From contig CAJNOL010000246.1 of the NCBI GenBank assembly GCA_905250125.1, positions 113,495 through 177,494 on the forward strand: a stretch of DNA of 64,000 nt. Direction: 5' to 3'. Each line of letters starts with the position of its first letter. The stretch's first letter is position 1. The notes under the pieces are model-generated. The model was given only the letters and a program-made list of their open reading frames with translations, ran no database searches and was not told the DNA's origin. The stretch is from Rotaria sordida. Lineage: Eukaryota; Rotifera; Eurotatoria; Philodinida; Philodinidae. Positions 37,248 through 50,962 of the stretch are shown here, one piece after another. A program made the translations under genes and the position numbers.

Positions 37248-39708
37248 TTCAATTTTTTATGATTTGAAGAAAAAAAAAAAAAGAAGGAAACGATCGGTGT
37301 ATATATATATACATCATATTTTACTTTTGTCTGTCTATATAATCGAATCATTAAGTAAGTAATGATCTTTGACAGTGTAGTAATAACATGAATCATTCCA
37401 TTAGAAGAAGAAAAAAAAAAAAACTCACCAATTATGAATTGATTTAAATTATTATTACTTTTTTTTTTTTACAAACACGATCACTTTGAAAAAGATTCAA
37501 TAGCAAAGATCAACATTTAGAACGATAATCAATTCTTTTGATTAATTATAATGTAGTCGATAGTAAAGATATTATTTTATAGATAATATATTGAACTAAT
37601 TGTCAATTAGATCTATCTAGATTATCAATTTTTGAGGTTTTGTTTATATTTGCTAAAGTGAAATTTAATACTAATATTCGAAGATAAATATCAAAAATAA
37701 AATCGTTCTCAATGACCTAGGTTAAATGCATTTGATAATATCACTCGATTATCCATTGTAAAACGATATATACAAGTCAAAAAAAAAAATGTATATTCTG
37801 TTAAACGAAGCAATCAATCAAACGTCAATGAATCATAGTATTTTAATGTTTGTAAACGATATTTATGTTTCGATTATAATCGAATATTATATTGTTCATA
37901 AGTTGATTTTGTCAACCTATTTTTTGTGTTTCCGATAGTTTGATTATACCATTGTAGGTTGATTGATTTTTTTTTTGTTATTCTATGAAATGCTAGATAT
38001 TTTTACCTTTCTATTTTTTTTTTTTTTCTAAGCCTCTTAGATAATGATCAACTATATAAGCATAATGAATAGTACAATAAGACATAATACAAAAAAAAAA
38101 AAAAAAAAACTAAAATAAAAAATGAATCATACATACTTATCTACGTTTTTTTCTTTCTCTTTTTACGTACATATACACTTAAATAATAATTTTTATCATC
38201 GAAATGTGTTTCTAGTAGTATTCATTTAGCATAGGCATACCAACGTTTTTCTTTTCTTGCTCCTTTCTATTTTACTTATACATAATTTTTAATCAAATTG
38301 TGCATATAACGCATGTGTGTCAATATTATGACAGAATCTATCGTCCTCGCCACTCTACCTCGTTCTTTAGGGTTATGTCTATAAAAAAAAAAAAAAAAAA
38401 AAAAACGAAATAAACTGTCTCACGTAGTAATAATCTTTTACTCCTACACATAAGAGTGACTTTTATTCTTTTCTTTTTTTTTTTATTTATTTATTGTTCT
38501 TCATAACTATACATGGATATTTTTCTCAAACCAAAGCGAAGGAAAAGGTAGATAAAGAGACAAATAAAAAGGAAGTGTATATCTATGCGTATATTTTATT
38601 TATCTACGACAGATTAGTATTAAACATAATATTTAGACATATGGATAATACTGTATATGTTTATATACGCACATACGATGAAAGCAGCGGTTCACAAGGG
38701 TAACATTTGTTTTGTGTAGTTAAACGATTATTCTTCTTTGAATTATCAAGTATGTTATCAGTATGATGAACACGTGTAGACACATACACATACACTTTTT
38801 TTTTTTTTCTAACCGTTATTATTGATATGCACCATATGATATAAAGTTAGTTTAATATGTTATGTCTACAAGTTCTTTTACATTTATTGTGGTTCATAGA
38901 TTTTTTCTTAATCATCTTTCTATCATTAACAACTTTCTACATCAATATATGTTTGTTCTTTTATATATGTATGTGCATGTCATTCGATGCTTAAGGGCGA
39001 AATTTTATCAATTTTTTTTCTTCTTATTGTTTCGTTTTTATGGGTTACAATTCTATGCAATCAAATGCACAAACCAGTTTGCTTGGTCTATTGTCCGTTC
39101 ACTGTGTGTTCTGCATGTATGTTCGTTGTTCTATGGATGGAATAAATGAGTACAGAGAACTCTCGTTCTTTTTTTTTTTTTCTTTTTTTTTGACGTTCTT
39201 CTATTCTTGATAGAGAGAAATACATAAGGGTACCATTACCACACATAGCATTCACCAGAAAGAATGAAGAAGAAGAAGAAGAAGGAAAAAAAACGCGACC
39301 GATAGTAGCAAAGAGAAAATGTCATTTCCATTTCTTCTTGTTCTTGCTCTTCTCTTTATCGATTGCTTTCCATCAACAGAGAGTAGTGGACGACGGTCGA
39401 ATGGGTTCACGATTGACGAACGTCGGCTTTTTTTTTTTTTTTTGCTTTTTTTCTCTTCACCTGTTCTATATTCAATAAGAAGAGAAAGACAGAGAGAAAC
39501 AGTTGATTACTCCGAACATGTGCATATATTCGTCTTCGTCATTCGCGTTTTCTCTCCCTCTCTCTCTCTCTCACTCACTTCTCTACCCTCTATTCATTTT
39601 TTTTTTGCATTTGTAGACAAACCGTCAATACTGCTCAGTATATTGATTGTATTCGACTGACCTAATTTTTGGAAACGAAAAAATTAAGAAGAAAAAAAAT
39701 ATATATAT
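37248..39708. other. Spacer rich in homopolymers
   Basis: Long A or T runs (for example 38092-38109 and 38384-38404), AT-rich sequence and a CT run near 39556-39572. An open frame at 39319-39660 starts with a hydrophobic stretch resembling a signal peptide, but the rest is homopolymer translation. I do not call a gene. Confidence 0.5.
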
Positions 39709-42700
39709 ATGTGGTATCCTCCTCAACGGCAACAGCAGCATAGCTGGCATGGATATGCACATCATTTTTTATCTCAACAGCAGCAGCAACAACAACAACA
39801 ACAACAACAAACTTATTCGAGAAGTTCATATTATTTTAACGGTGATGAATTATCAACTACAAACATTGTACCAATCAATGATGAGAATGAATCACCTAAC
39901 CATTGTCAAACAGCATATGGCGGCAATACTCACGGTAAAAAAGAAAAAGAAAATGTTGTTGAAATTTGAAATAAGTGTTTTTCTTTTAATCGAACAATTT
40001 CTTATTCGTATATTAGAATAACATTAATCATTTTGTATAAGTGTTATAAATTATTTCATTTTTTTTTAGGTTTCTTTACTTTTAAAGTCGAATAATAGTA
40101 AGAAAGAGTGAATCAAAGTAGTGATATATGTATGGATAGGTGCTTATATCAATGTTTTTTTATTATTATTATTACTTTACATATGTATATAAGTGAACAA
40201 ATTGTTGCATTTCTATCTGTAGTTATAACGACAACTATTCTCCTTCGGTCTTGCGCAATAATGATCTTAATGAACGATAGTGACAGTGACGATGACATTT
40301 GTCATATTCACAGTACAAACTATTCAATTCGGCTTCGCATTCTCTTAACAAGTTGATCACTAGATCAATCATATAGTTATTGTATTGTAGATATACATTC
40401 ACGCAATCGCATGCTTCTATATTCTATAAAGATAAACAAAGTCTATGATAGAATCTAAATCGAATTATTACGATTTAGATGAATGAAGTGAACACATTAT
40501 TGAAGATTGAGATCTAATAATTCATATGGGTATTGAGAAGACTAATAAATGCATAAGAAGAAGAAAAAAAAATTCTCAAACAAATAATATATATATTTAA
40601 CTTAGATATTAAATTTTTAATAGTTGATAAATTGTTGAGTTCCGCAATAAGAAAGGGTTTCTTTTTTTTTAACTTTTTAGTCTTCAATTAATAAATAATA
40701 ATTACAATCATTAGTATATGATAATAACTACAATTAAAATCATTAAAATAGAATCATTAAAATACGAAATTTATCTATAGAAAGATATCTGTTGATAGAA
40801 ATGATGATGATATGTCATGTTTTACTTTTCCCATATGTAAAGATAAACAAGAAAAAAAAAAAGAAAGTTCCGTCACAGACAGAGATTCATTGTTTTGTAA
40901 TTAATAAGGTTACATTCTTAAGTATTGTTGATATGGAATGCTTATGTATTGCAAAAAATAGTTCTCTTTTTTTTTTTTTTCTTCTACTAGAACAGTATTC
41001 TTGTATGTCGTCCTATTTGTTTATGTGGCTTTAAAAGTAGTCAGACCACGAATGAGAAGGAGAGGCTGTCGAAGTGCCGAGAATAATAGAAAAACGGAGG
41101 AAGAAAAACGTTCTTGAGTGCTCCTTTTTTTTTATACTACGTAATTCAAAAAAGAAAATAGTGTCTCTTCTAATCGACGATAGATACAACTATATAATAT
41201 GAAGGAAAGACAAGGTGGATTCATAAGTTACGTTTTGGCCTTCATTTCTTTTGGCATATAAAAAAATTTTTCTCTTGTAATCCGAGCTGAGTGCATAAAT
41301 ATATATATCTATGTCTGTACACATGTGATAGATAGTGCACATAGTTGATCATTAGTGCAATTATCGACTGCTGTTCTGTTTATACACATATGTATATTCC
41401 GAAATATATATTGTCATGTTGATCAGATGCAAAGAACAGATGATAATTACTAATTCTTGATTTTTCTTTTTGTTTCGTTCTATTTTGATATTCATGTCAT
41501 ATATAAAATTTTCTCATTGAAGTTTGATGATTTATCGTAATGAATTTACTTATTTTTACACATAGCTATTTTCTTTCTTTGTTTTTTTTTTAGTTGTTAG
41601 TTGCCCTTCCTATATATTCCTCTTGACTTTTTTCCTGTTACTATTTCTGTAGTCAATAAGTACTCAAAGGACTGTTGTTTTTTTTTTTTTTGTCTTTCTC
41701 TTTTTCTTTTTCTCACATTTATAGTCCTACTCTATACTACCGCAATGCTCATTGTCATTCAATTTTTTCATCATCATGTTTTCTTTCTTCTTCTAGTTAT
41801 TACAGATTGCTACGTGACTACTTCAAACAATTCATACGGTGATGAAATGCCTTCATTTCATAAAACACCAACACGAAATGCATATTGGGATCCAGTTATT
41901 GCTGCACCAACAAAAAATATGACTGTTATTACATCATCTTCATCCGTTACTTCTTCGTCTTCATCATCATCATCATCGTCATCATCATCAACAACTTGTT
42001 GGGACTGGTTACTTTTTTCACCAGAATATTATTCTGAATTTTATACACCATTATCGACTTCTGTTCAAAAAATAGAAGAAGAAAAAGATAATGATATTGA
42101 TTATAATTTTCTACCGAGTTTACCAATATGTTTACTCGAATTACTTTATATAACACCAAATTTAATGAATACATCGGACGATGAGAATGATAGTGATCAA
42201 GAGATTAGTTCTCTTCATAGAAATGACGAGTCATTATTATCGAAAAATATTATCTCGTCAAATTTATCATTGTCGTCCGATAATAATAATAATAATCAAA
42301 ATTCAAAATTAAATATTAATAATCAAAATTCTAAAGAAGATCGTTCATCAACACCCGATACAGATGATGGTTATCAATCAGCTAATGATGCTAGTCGTAG
42401 TGATTGTTCTCAGCAATCATCATTACATGATGATCATAAAAATAGTAAAGATGATATAATAATAATAACTAAACATTCTTTACCTACACCACTTATGCCA
42501 AAACGTATAACATATGCAGCTGCTGTTAAACCAATAACAACATTAACAAATAAAATATCATCATTACCATCATCATCAATATTAATTAATAAATCAAAAC
42601 AAATAACTAATAATATATTATCAACAACAACAACTAATACAAATGATATGTTAAATACAAAAGGTCAAAAATCAAAATTTATTGCACCACGTTTTGAACG

Positions 42701-42763
42701 TATGCATCATGCAAAACAATATACATCTTCATCAATATCATCTAATCGAACACAAATACGTTC

Positions 42764-42809
<46 letters not shown>
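39709..42809 (+). CDS. Low-complexity protein, incomplete at assembly gap
   Basis: Unrecognised protein. Exon 1 is 39709-39934 (begins MWYPPQRQQQHSWHGYAHHF, then polyglutamine). Exon 2 starts at 41797 or 41806, since AG at 41795-41796 and 41804-41805 both keep frame, and runs into the gap at 42810. Exon 2 is Ser/Asn-rich and disordered, with conserved-looking islands: MPSFHKTPTRNAYWDPV, STPDTDDGYQSANDASRSD, RITYAAAVKP and SKFIAPRFERMHHAKQY. It ends in polyasparagine from an (AAT)n run. A good donor (GTAAGC) at 42901 beyond the gap suggests the exon continues through it. Joining of exons 1 and 2 rests on phase and splice consensus only; intermediate exons in the 1.9-kb intron are possible. The real 3' end is not identified. 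Confidence 0.6.
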
Positions 42810-42819
42810 NNNNNNNNNN

Positions 42820-42866
<47 letters not shown>

Positions 42867-42888
42867 CATTATTATTATTATTATTTTG
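42763..42888. repeat. (AAT)n and (ATT)n inverted arrays around a 10-N gap
   Basis: (AAT)n runs from about 42763 to 42809, ten N follow at 42810-42819, then (ATT)n with one interruption to about 42888. The arrays are reverse complements of each other, so the locus can form a long hairpin. This, or misassembly, explains the gap. Confidence 0.95.
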
Positions 42889-42900
42889 ACTTTTCTATAC

Positions 42901-45900
42901 GTAAGCCATTCAATTAAAAGATTTTTTTTTCTTTCTCTTTGTTTTTTTTTCTTTATATCTGTATTTCATTGTTGTTCGTATGTCTTTATTTGTTTCTATG
43001 TTGTATTAGAATCGAGTCAGTTAACAAAACAAAACAAAACACAACAAAAAAAAAAATAATTAATGATGAAATCAATCATATTTATATATATATATATACC
43101 GAGAGATATAGCCTTGAATAATGATGTTTTTTTCTTTTGTTTCGATTTGACATGTCATTGAACACAAGTGTCGATTCCTTGGAGATTCTCTTAATTGTTG
43201 AATAGTTATTCGATGACTCAGTTCATATTACATATCAAGTAACAATCTTGATAATTTTATTCGAATGTCAAATATTTACATATAAAGTTCTGTTAGAAAT
43301 GTTTCGTTATAGTTTATGTCAAAAATGATTATTTTAATTATTAAATCATTTTATTATAAATATAAAACGATTTAGTTGAATCATAGAATTTAATCATTTA
43401 TATCGATCAGAGTAACATATTATATAATAACTTGTCAAATAGATGAATAAGAGAATATTAAAAAAAAAAAAAAAGTTACAAAAAAAAGTTATAATTCCCT
43501 ATAGGTAATGTTCTCTTTTCATATGTTTCCGTACTGATAGAATTTTAACTTTCTATATATATATATATATCATTGTTACACAAATCGAAATAATAAAAAA
43601 AATCACAAAAAATTTTGAATTATGTTTTAGAAGATAGAAAAAAAAAATGTAAGTGTTCAGTCACTCATTCATTACAGAATAACTTTTACTTTTACTACAT
43701 ATCACATTCTAGTATTTATATCCTTTGTCCATACTATTGTGAACAAGAATTAATCATTCAAATTCTTTTGTGATGATTATAACGTGTAGAAACAGAACAA
43801 CATACGAATGAGTTAAACGATCTGTGAAATGTAACTACTCACAATGAAAGAGTGAGGTGATTAATAATAACTTCCGTTCTTCTAAATCAAGTTACAATAT
43901 TTTTTGTCAGAGTTGGACAAGTACGATATAGAGTATTGAACGTTTGAACTACAAGTACGCGCACAAGAACGGCTAGGGAGTACAACAAAAATCGTATTTA
44001 TACTTGTTCAACTTTGCCTTTCTTCACAATATGAAGAAATCTACTGGAAGTTTTGAATATTGCAAAATGAATCAGATTAACTATATTCAATAATATCTTA
44101 AATAGTTTACAAGGTAAAAGAACATTTCGATCAATTATAGTACTTAATACATTAAGATAGAGAATAGATATCAAGCAACTCATAAAGAACGTCCAGATAA
44201 AAATCGCATCCCCTCTTCTGGATGTCCAATATGAAAAAAAAAGCTTCCTAGAAAGATCCTGCTTGTTAAAATATACCACTTCCTTTTTCATTAAATAATA
44301 TTTCATTAAATAAATAAATGTAAAAAAGATAAAATACACACATTTTATAAATAACAAATCTATTGCCAGGTTTTTGTTTTTTTTTGAATACATTCGATTT
44401 TAATAAGCAGAGAATAGTAGAAACAAAAAATGAAGTTCAATATAAATGGCATTCGAAAATATAACAATGTTCATTATACTGTTCCACAAAATAATTATCT
44501 ACTCATGTAGCATAATCCTCAATTATCTCAACACCATATTCATATTTATTCAATTGATTTCCTATTTAAAAATGCTCTTCAAAACAGACTAAACTTGAAA
44601 ATTTCATTTAAAATTGTGAAGAATTTATTAGTGTAACCCAATGATGGATCAAAGTGTAGAATTCACAAATTCAGACTGTTATAAATTTATGATTTATTGT
44701 CAGAGGGATTCAAATAATTCATTTTAAATATGCCAAATAAATCAATAAATTAAAATTATAACAATTTTTATTATTGATATATGTGCTTTGAAATTTTATC
44801 ATTTGGAAAATATTTGCGTTCTACCAATTTATTAGATTCATTTAATATTATTATATTGAAAAAACTTATATTATTAGCTACATCTTCAATACATAACATC
44901 TTTTCTCTTAATGATAATATATACGATAGATGCTACAGGAAGCGATAAATATCATTTTATTCTTCATTTCGTCAGTTCAACCATCATATTAGCCTACAAT
45001 ACATATTGATACAATTATTCAGTAAGTTTCCAAGTAAACCATTTTTCCTCTCGACGAACTTTGACATGTACTATGAAGTGTTGGCTAAACTTAGAATTCA
45101 ATTAGTTCATACTTTTCTATGTGCGTTCTATTCTGACTTTGCTAGATCAATAATATCACTGCTCTAGTGATTGGCACCTACAATAAGATACTTTCATTGC
45201 ATTAAATATCAAAACCTGTAATATTTAGAGTAGTTAGAACGATAATTAGCAGTTGAAAACATCCTTATATGGCTATCAGTGATTTAATTTTCGATTGACT
45301 AATAGATATCTCAGACGCAATATCTATATACAATGTAATTATCGTCTTGTATCAATTACAGTTATCCATGAAGTAGTATCAAACACTCACAAAACCCTAC
45401 ATGACATGACATAAATCGATCAAATAAACGGAGTTACACTGAACTATTAACAACATATATATAATTAAGATTTAGTACTTTGACTTATCGGCTATGACAA
45501 CATAGTTAAATGTCAATCAGTTTCATAACCATTTACTCTACACAAACCTAAAATTTCTAACCAATAAATGTCCTATAGGATGATGTTCTGCCGTTCCGTA
45601 AGCTCTTCCAATTGATTACTTTTTCTACTTAAGCTAGGACAAGGTTTACGAAGAGAAACGGCCTGTACACGCTTGTTTCCGATCGTATATTATCGTGACC
45701 GTAGACGGTGACATACGAAGCAAAACAGAGACTGTATATGATTGTTTACGACCGTGCTTGTTCGACCTAGGAAGTGTCAATCTAATTGATTAGTTGTATG
45801 TAGATGACATAATATTATGCAAAAGAATTTTCCAACTGAGTCAATCAAATATAAAATATTCTTATGAATCATAGAAAAAAAAGAGAAATTTTTTGGAGAT

Positions 45901-48900
45901 AATTATTCGATCTCGTACAATATTTGTTAACAAGTTAGATGTCATTTATCGAATTTTATTTATTTAAAGTCTTTTAAAGAATAATACAAGAACATATTAA
46001 TATAAGAATTGGACATAATGTGCTTTTCTATTCAATGTATTTCTAATAGATATTTGATTTCGAAGGTCATTAACAAAATATATTAGCAAGAGATGTTTAG
46101 AACTTAGTGAGAAAACAGTCAGATTGAATTTCAGTGTAACCCATCATGACGAACAAAGGTACTTTCATCATAAGCATGGATATATATGAAAAATGATATA
46201 GTTTAAAAAAGTTGTCTATACATAGATGACAACAGAAAAGAGTAACAATTAAGATTAATGAAAGTAATGAAGCTTCGATTAACCAACGAAGAAAGTTTAG
46301 ATATGTTACTGTATAGTTGCTATTCACCAATTGGAACCATATGTAGAGGAAAGCGATATATACATAAACGAAAATTGATTTCAATTCTTTTTTTTCAATA
46401 CAATAATCATTAATGAATATCTATCTAGATCATATATGTTCAACTAGTTACTTCCGATGAAATTACTTATATGCCTCCAATAACAATAGAAGAATAATAT
46501 CATTATAATATAAAAAGAAAAAGTAATAAGAAAGAAAAATAAACCTTCAATTACAAGTGTAATGATGAAATAAATAATAAGTCAAATTTTCATATTAGAA
46601 ACGCACGATAATTGTTTATATTCTATTGATAACGATTGATTTGATAATAGGAGAAATGTTTCATTGATCGATAAGATGATTCTACTTATTATAATAAAAT
46701 AATTGTCACTAGAAATAATTTTATTTATATAAAAAATATATCATTCATTCAATTTCTCTTTATCATGCTCATCATTGTCTATCTTACACAAATAATATCA
46801 TACAAAAACATGTTCATCATCTTTTTCACATATTTATCGTTGTTTTGTCTTATTATTCTCTCTCATCATTCAACAATGCACTGAATGTAGACGAAAAATC
46901 ATTGACTGATGTATTATTTCAATCAAATTCAATGATTAAATACGTGTCATCTTTTTGTAGTCCTTATTTGAATGAAAATCAAAAACCCCATTGTTAACCC
47001 TTTCAATTCCAACATTTTCTTTCGTTCTGCACAAGTTCTCGATTTCTCTTTCTCTCTTGCGTTCTGCTTTAGATAATCAGCTGCACATGAATTCTAACTT
47101 TATTAGTTCGGTACGAAAAAAAATAGATTTTCGTAGAGAGAAATACATTCACTTCTTTGAACATACATATGATATATGTCATGTAGGAAGACGACAGAAT
47201 GAAAAATTTCTCTTTTACGTTCTATATGTGATCTACGAGAAAACATGCGGGATTGAAAGGATTAATTCAACAAAAGAGAAAGTATTTTAGTTTAAGAAAT
47301 GATTTTGTTTTTTGTTTTAGAAAGCTAAAAGTCGAGTTAAAAAAGAAAAATAAAGATTTAAGTAAATTAATAATTTTAATAGATTCAATTGAAATAATAT
47401 TATCTGAATTTCATGTTGATCTTCGTTTATTTATTCAAACAAAATCATCGAAGAAAAATGATTTAACAAAAGATAAAAACAAAAAAAGTCAAGCAACATT
47501 AAAATCAAATTAAGATAAAAACAAAGGTCAACAAACAGGTTTGATTTTATCTGAGTTCTATTTTAATTTGAATATTTATTATTTCTCAATAACAAATTAT
47601 TTAAATTTTAGATTTAAATACAAAAATCAAACTATTCTCATTTATTATTTATTCTATTTAATAAAAAAAAAAAAAAAACTCAAGAAAATCGAAAAATTTG
47701 TTAAAATAATATCAATAGATTTTATTTATTGACAGAAATTTTTTCTTTATATTGAATTTTCATTCTATCAATTACTAACACCATGAGATTTTATTGTCAC
47801 ATAAAATAATCAACATTTATTTCATTAAAATTGAATACAATTTGTTTGAAATAATTAATAATTTTCGAATGAACTTATTTTATTTTGAATTGTTGAAATA
47901 TTTTCTATGAAATAAATCACATTGCTTAAACTCCGACTGACCTTCATTGAACTTTTCATTTAGATTTTAAATGAAATTTCATTTTAAAAAGATTTTTCTG
48001 TAATGAGAAAATATCTCATGTTGATTATTATTTCAATAATTAAGAAAATCTATGGATAATTTATTATTATATTACTTTAAAGAAATTTGATTTATAAATC
48101 TTTATCTAAAAACTACTTTCAATATGATATAAACTAATAAAAAACATGAAAAATATTTCCAAAATTCATTCGAGGAAAAAAAGGAACCTATGATCTTGAT
48201 ATTACTCGACGTTTGTGTAAGACTAATATGTAGAAAGAAAAAATTCTAGCATAGAATAAATATAAACAGTTAGTACATATATATTATGAGTAGTAATAGT
48301 TTCTACCAAAATAGAAACAAACAAGAAAAGAATATTACTTGAAAGAGTCAAAACTTCTATCATATCTATGATGTTTAATATTGAAAGATGTTTTATTAAT
48401 TCGAATATCAATTTTCTAGAATAAATAAGAAAATGAAAATTATCTTCTAAATAGTTATATAATATTGTATAAATAAAATTCTCCAAACAAAATATAATTA
48501 ATTTACCAAAGAGAAGTTATTTATTTTGTAATTCGATATTGAATAAATAAGATTTCTACGTAAAACAATCATATTAAGTAATAATATATAAGACAATGCT
48601 ATTACAGAACTATTAGTATATTTTATCAACTGATTCATTATAGTAAAGATCAACAATTATATATAGATAAGACTTTCTTAAATCAAGTAAGAATGAAACA
48701 ATATCTACTTCGAACTTAATTATCGATCAGACTATGTATCGTATACTTAAAATACAAATAATATCCACTATGCGCAGTAATTGAAGTTTTATAACTTCGT
48801 TTTTTTGATCTATTTAATAATTGGTTAGTAATGAATGTATCTTTCAACGGACTATCTTATACAGAAACCATAGAACATGATGAGATATATTCTCATTATA

Positions 48901-50406
48901 GGTTTATAAATATTTTATAAGGATTAACCTTTGAAAATAAAAATCAATCATGAGCAAATTCATGATTTTAGTTTTTAATAATATAGATTAGGTATGTTTC
49001 TGATCGGTTTTTTTTTTCTTCAATAGAATCCGGTAACTTCTTAAAATAATAATTTAAGATAAATTTTCTTCATTTGTCTTTTCATAGTTTTATGAACTTC
49101 TATTAAAAGCACTTAATTCTAACAATACTAATAAAAAAGTAAAAATTTCTTTTTCATATCTTTTCAAAATTTCGAATGTATAATTTCTTTACAAATACAA
49201 CAGATTTATTTTTATCGTTTAAACAAAATAAAAGCATCGATCTCAATTCATAGTTGTTTTTTTTCTTAAAAATAATGAAGAATATTTGTCGAAAAAGAAA
49301 ATAAATTAGTTTCTTAATACAAATATGCCAATCAAATAATTTTTTGTTTGCAATTATTAACAATGTTTTCTCGTTACTTATTTTTTATGCCTACCACATG
49401 ACTTCTGATAGTAATCGTTTGTCATATAACTCTTATGGTCTGTATGTCTGTCATATAGCCCATATGGTTTATCAGTCTGTTATGCTTTCATATGGATAGA
49501 TTTTTTTTTCTCTTAGATATCTTGAAGAGAAATTGATCGACGAAGAATGTCTGACGATGTTTTCTACTTGATTTCTTTTTTCCTTTTATTTTTTTTTCTG
49601 CTTGTTCTATTCATACAAAAACAGCCATTAGTTATATAGGATTCTTTTTCTAATAAGATACTTCTCTGTATGTATACCCCCCCCCCCCCAAAAAAAAAAA
49701 TAAGTATGCATATGTAATAATTTCTGTCTTAAGTTATTGACGTTATGTTAAGTTTTCTTGTCTATGATATGCAGATATATCTGTTCGCACATTAAGTTGA
49801 TATATTTTATATTTGACAACGAAAACAAAACAAAAAATCATATCTATAAATGATTATTGTATTGAAAAAAAAAAAAAAAGAATGAAAGAATAGACGGAAA
49901 TGCATTGTTGACGATGACGACAGGTATATACATAAATCCTGGTACATACGTCATTACTTATTCTATTATGACTTTTTTAAAGGCTTTATCTTCCTTTTCT
50001 TTCCTTTTCTGTTCTTTCTTTGTGATAAGACAAAAAAACATTTATTGACTTAAACTTTGTGTTTGTATCACAAAAACAAATGAGATCAACTAGTTAACTG
50101 TTTTGATAAAGCGTATTTTCGCCTATCTTCCAGTCTATTTGCGAATTAGACATGCACACATACACAGAAGGGTGCCAACATACACATATAACGATAAGAC
50201 TAGAGAGCAAAACTGACAGAAAGATATTATCATATAAATTCATCCTATATATTGCAAAACGACCTTTTGTTTTCTTGTTTTTTTTCGTATTTTTTCATGT
50301 CATCTCTGGAATGGATAAATAACAGTAAGATTTTTGTTTTATCTCTCAAAATAGTAATGGTATTTTATGTTGTCAAATAGATATTTTATTTTAAGTAACA
50401 CTAATC
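42901..50406. other. 7.5-kb spacer without a supported gene
   Basis: Very AT-rich. I found no convincing multi-exon gene on either strand. Notable items: a (TA)n run near 43555-43570, a (C)13 run at about 49678-49690 followed by poly-A, and a GC-richer patch at 45640-45780 with short hairpins (ACCGTAGACGGT). A possible isolated exon lies at 47321-47513. The minus-strand frame at 43998-44393 (131 codons) is hydrophobic and AT-biased, with no splice or family support. Confidence 0.45.
47321..47513 (+). other. Possible isolated terminal exon
   Basis: A typical 3' splice site (TTTTGTTTTAG) at 47310-47320 precedes an open stretch reading KKKNKDLSKLIILIDSIEII and LSEFHVDLRLFIQ, with a Lys-rich tail and a stop. 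Codon choice resembles the real exons here. No upstream partner exon or recognised family was found, so this could be the last exon of an unseen gene, a relic, or chance. Confidence 0.25.
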
Positions 50407-50880
50407 ATGTCGATAACGACTACTACAACGATATCGTCAGAGTCTTCAACAAACGAACGATTACCAGTGACCGATGTCAATCATCGTCAAAATTCAACTT
50501 CATTTTATAAAGCACATTTTATAAATGAACGATATCCAAAAACTTGTCTTGAAGATATACCTTCTATTATACTTGAATATCCTCCACCAAAAGTCGGTAA
50601 TCAACTAACACGTTCTCATCATAGTCTTCGTTTTCGTACTCAACCTGTAACATTATCAGAAATTAATGAAGTCGATGAAGAAAATAAAAATGATAATGAT
50701 AATCAACAACAACAACAATCTCAAACATCAACACTTGGAGATTATCAACGACTTGAACATTTAGGTCTATTGGAAAATGTACGACGATCTGCAAGAAAAA
50801 GATTACCAACGAAAAATTATCTCGAACGACAGCGACTCAAAGCTATGAGAGAAGAACCAAGTGAAACAGACGGAAGTTGA
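50407..50880 (+). CDS. Small hypothetical protein, 157 residues
   Basis: Single-exon frame, not recognised. The N-terminus is Ser/Thr-rich. The middle has KTCLEDIPSIILEYPPPK and SHHSLRFRTQPVTLSEI, followed by an acidic and polyglutamine segment. The C-terminus is basic: LGLLENVRRSARKRLPTKNY, LERQRLKAM. The RRSARKR-P--Y pattern is the sort seen in nuclear or chromatin proteins, but no domain can be named. Codon use matches neighbouring genes. Its stop lies 82 nt from the stop of the convergent 7TM gene. Confidence 0.7.
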   Translation: MSITTTTTISSESSTNERLPVTDVNHRQNSTSFYKAHFINERYPKTCLEDIPSIILEYPPPKVGNQLTRSHHSLRFRTQPVTLSEINEVDEENKNDNDNQQQQQSQTSTLGDYQRLEHLGLLENVRRSARKRLPTKNYLERQRLKAMREEPSETDGS

Positions 50881-50962
50881 AACTTTTATGTATATATTTA
50901 AACTTCTATTCCATCTAAAAACGAATCAAAAATAGAACAAAACAACAAAGTATTTAATTATT

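Noticed and set aside
39319-39660. 113-codon frame with a signal-peptide-like start
   Set aside because: Most of it is translation of T-rich and CT-rich runs, with no splice partners or family similarity.
43998-44393. 131-codon hydrophobic frame on the minus strand
   Set aside because: Composition follows AT-rich base content, with no conserved motif and no splice context.
45640-45780. GC-richer patch with repeated TTGTTT-CGA-CGT and short hairpins, possible RNA gene
   Set aside because: No tRNA, snRNA or other RNA fold could be drawn, and the direct repeats are weak (about 18 of 26 positions).
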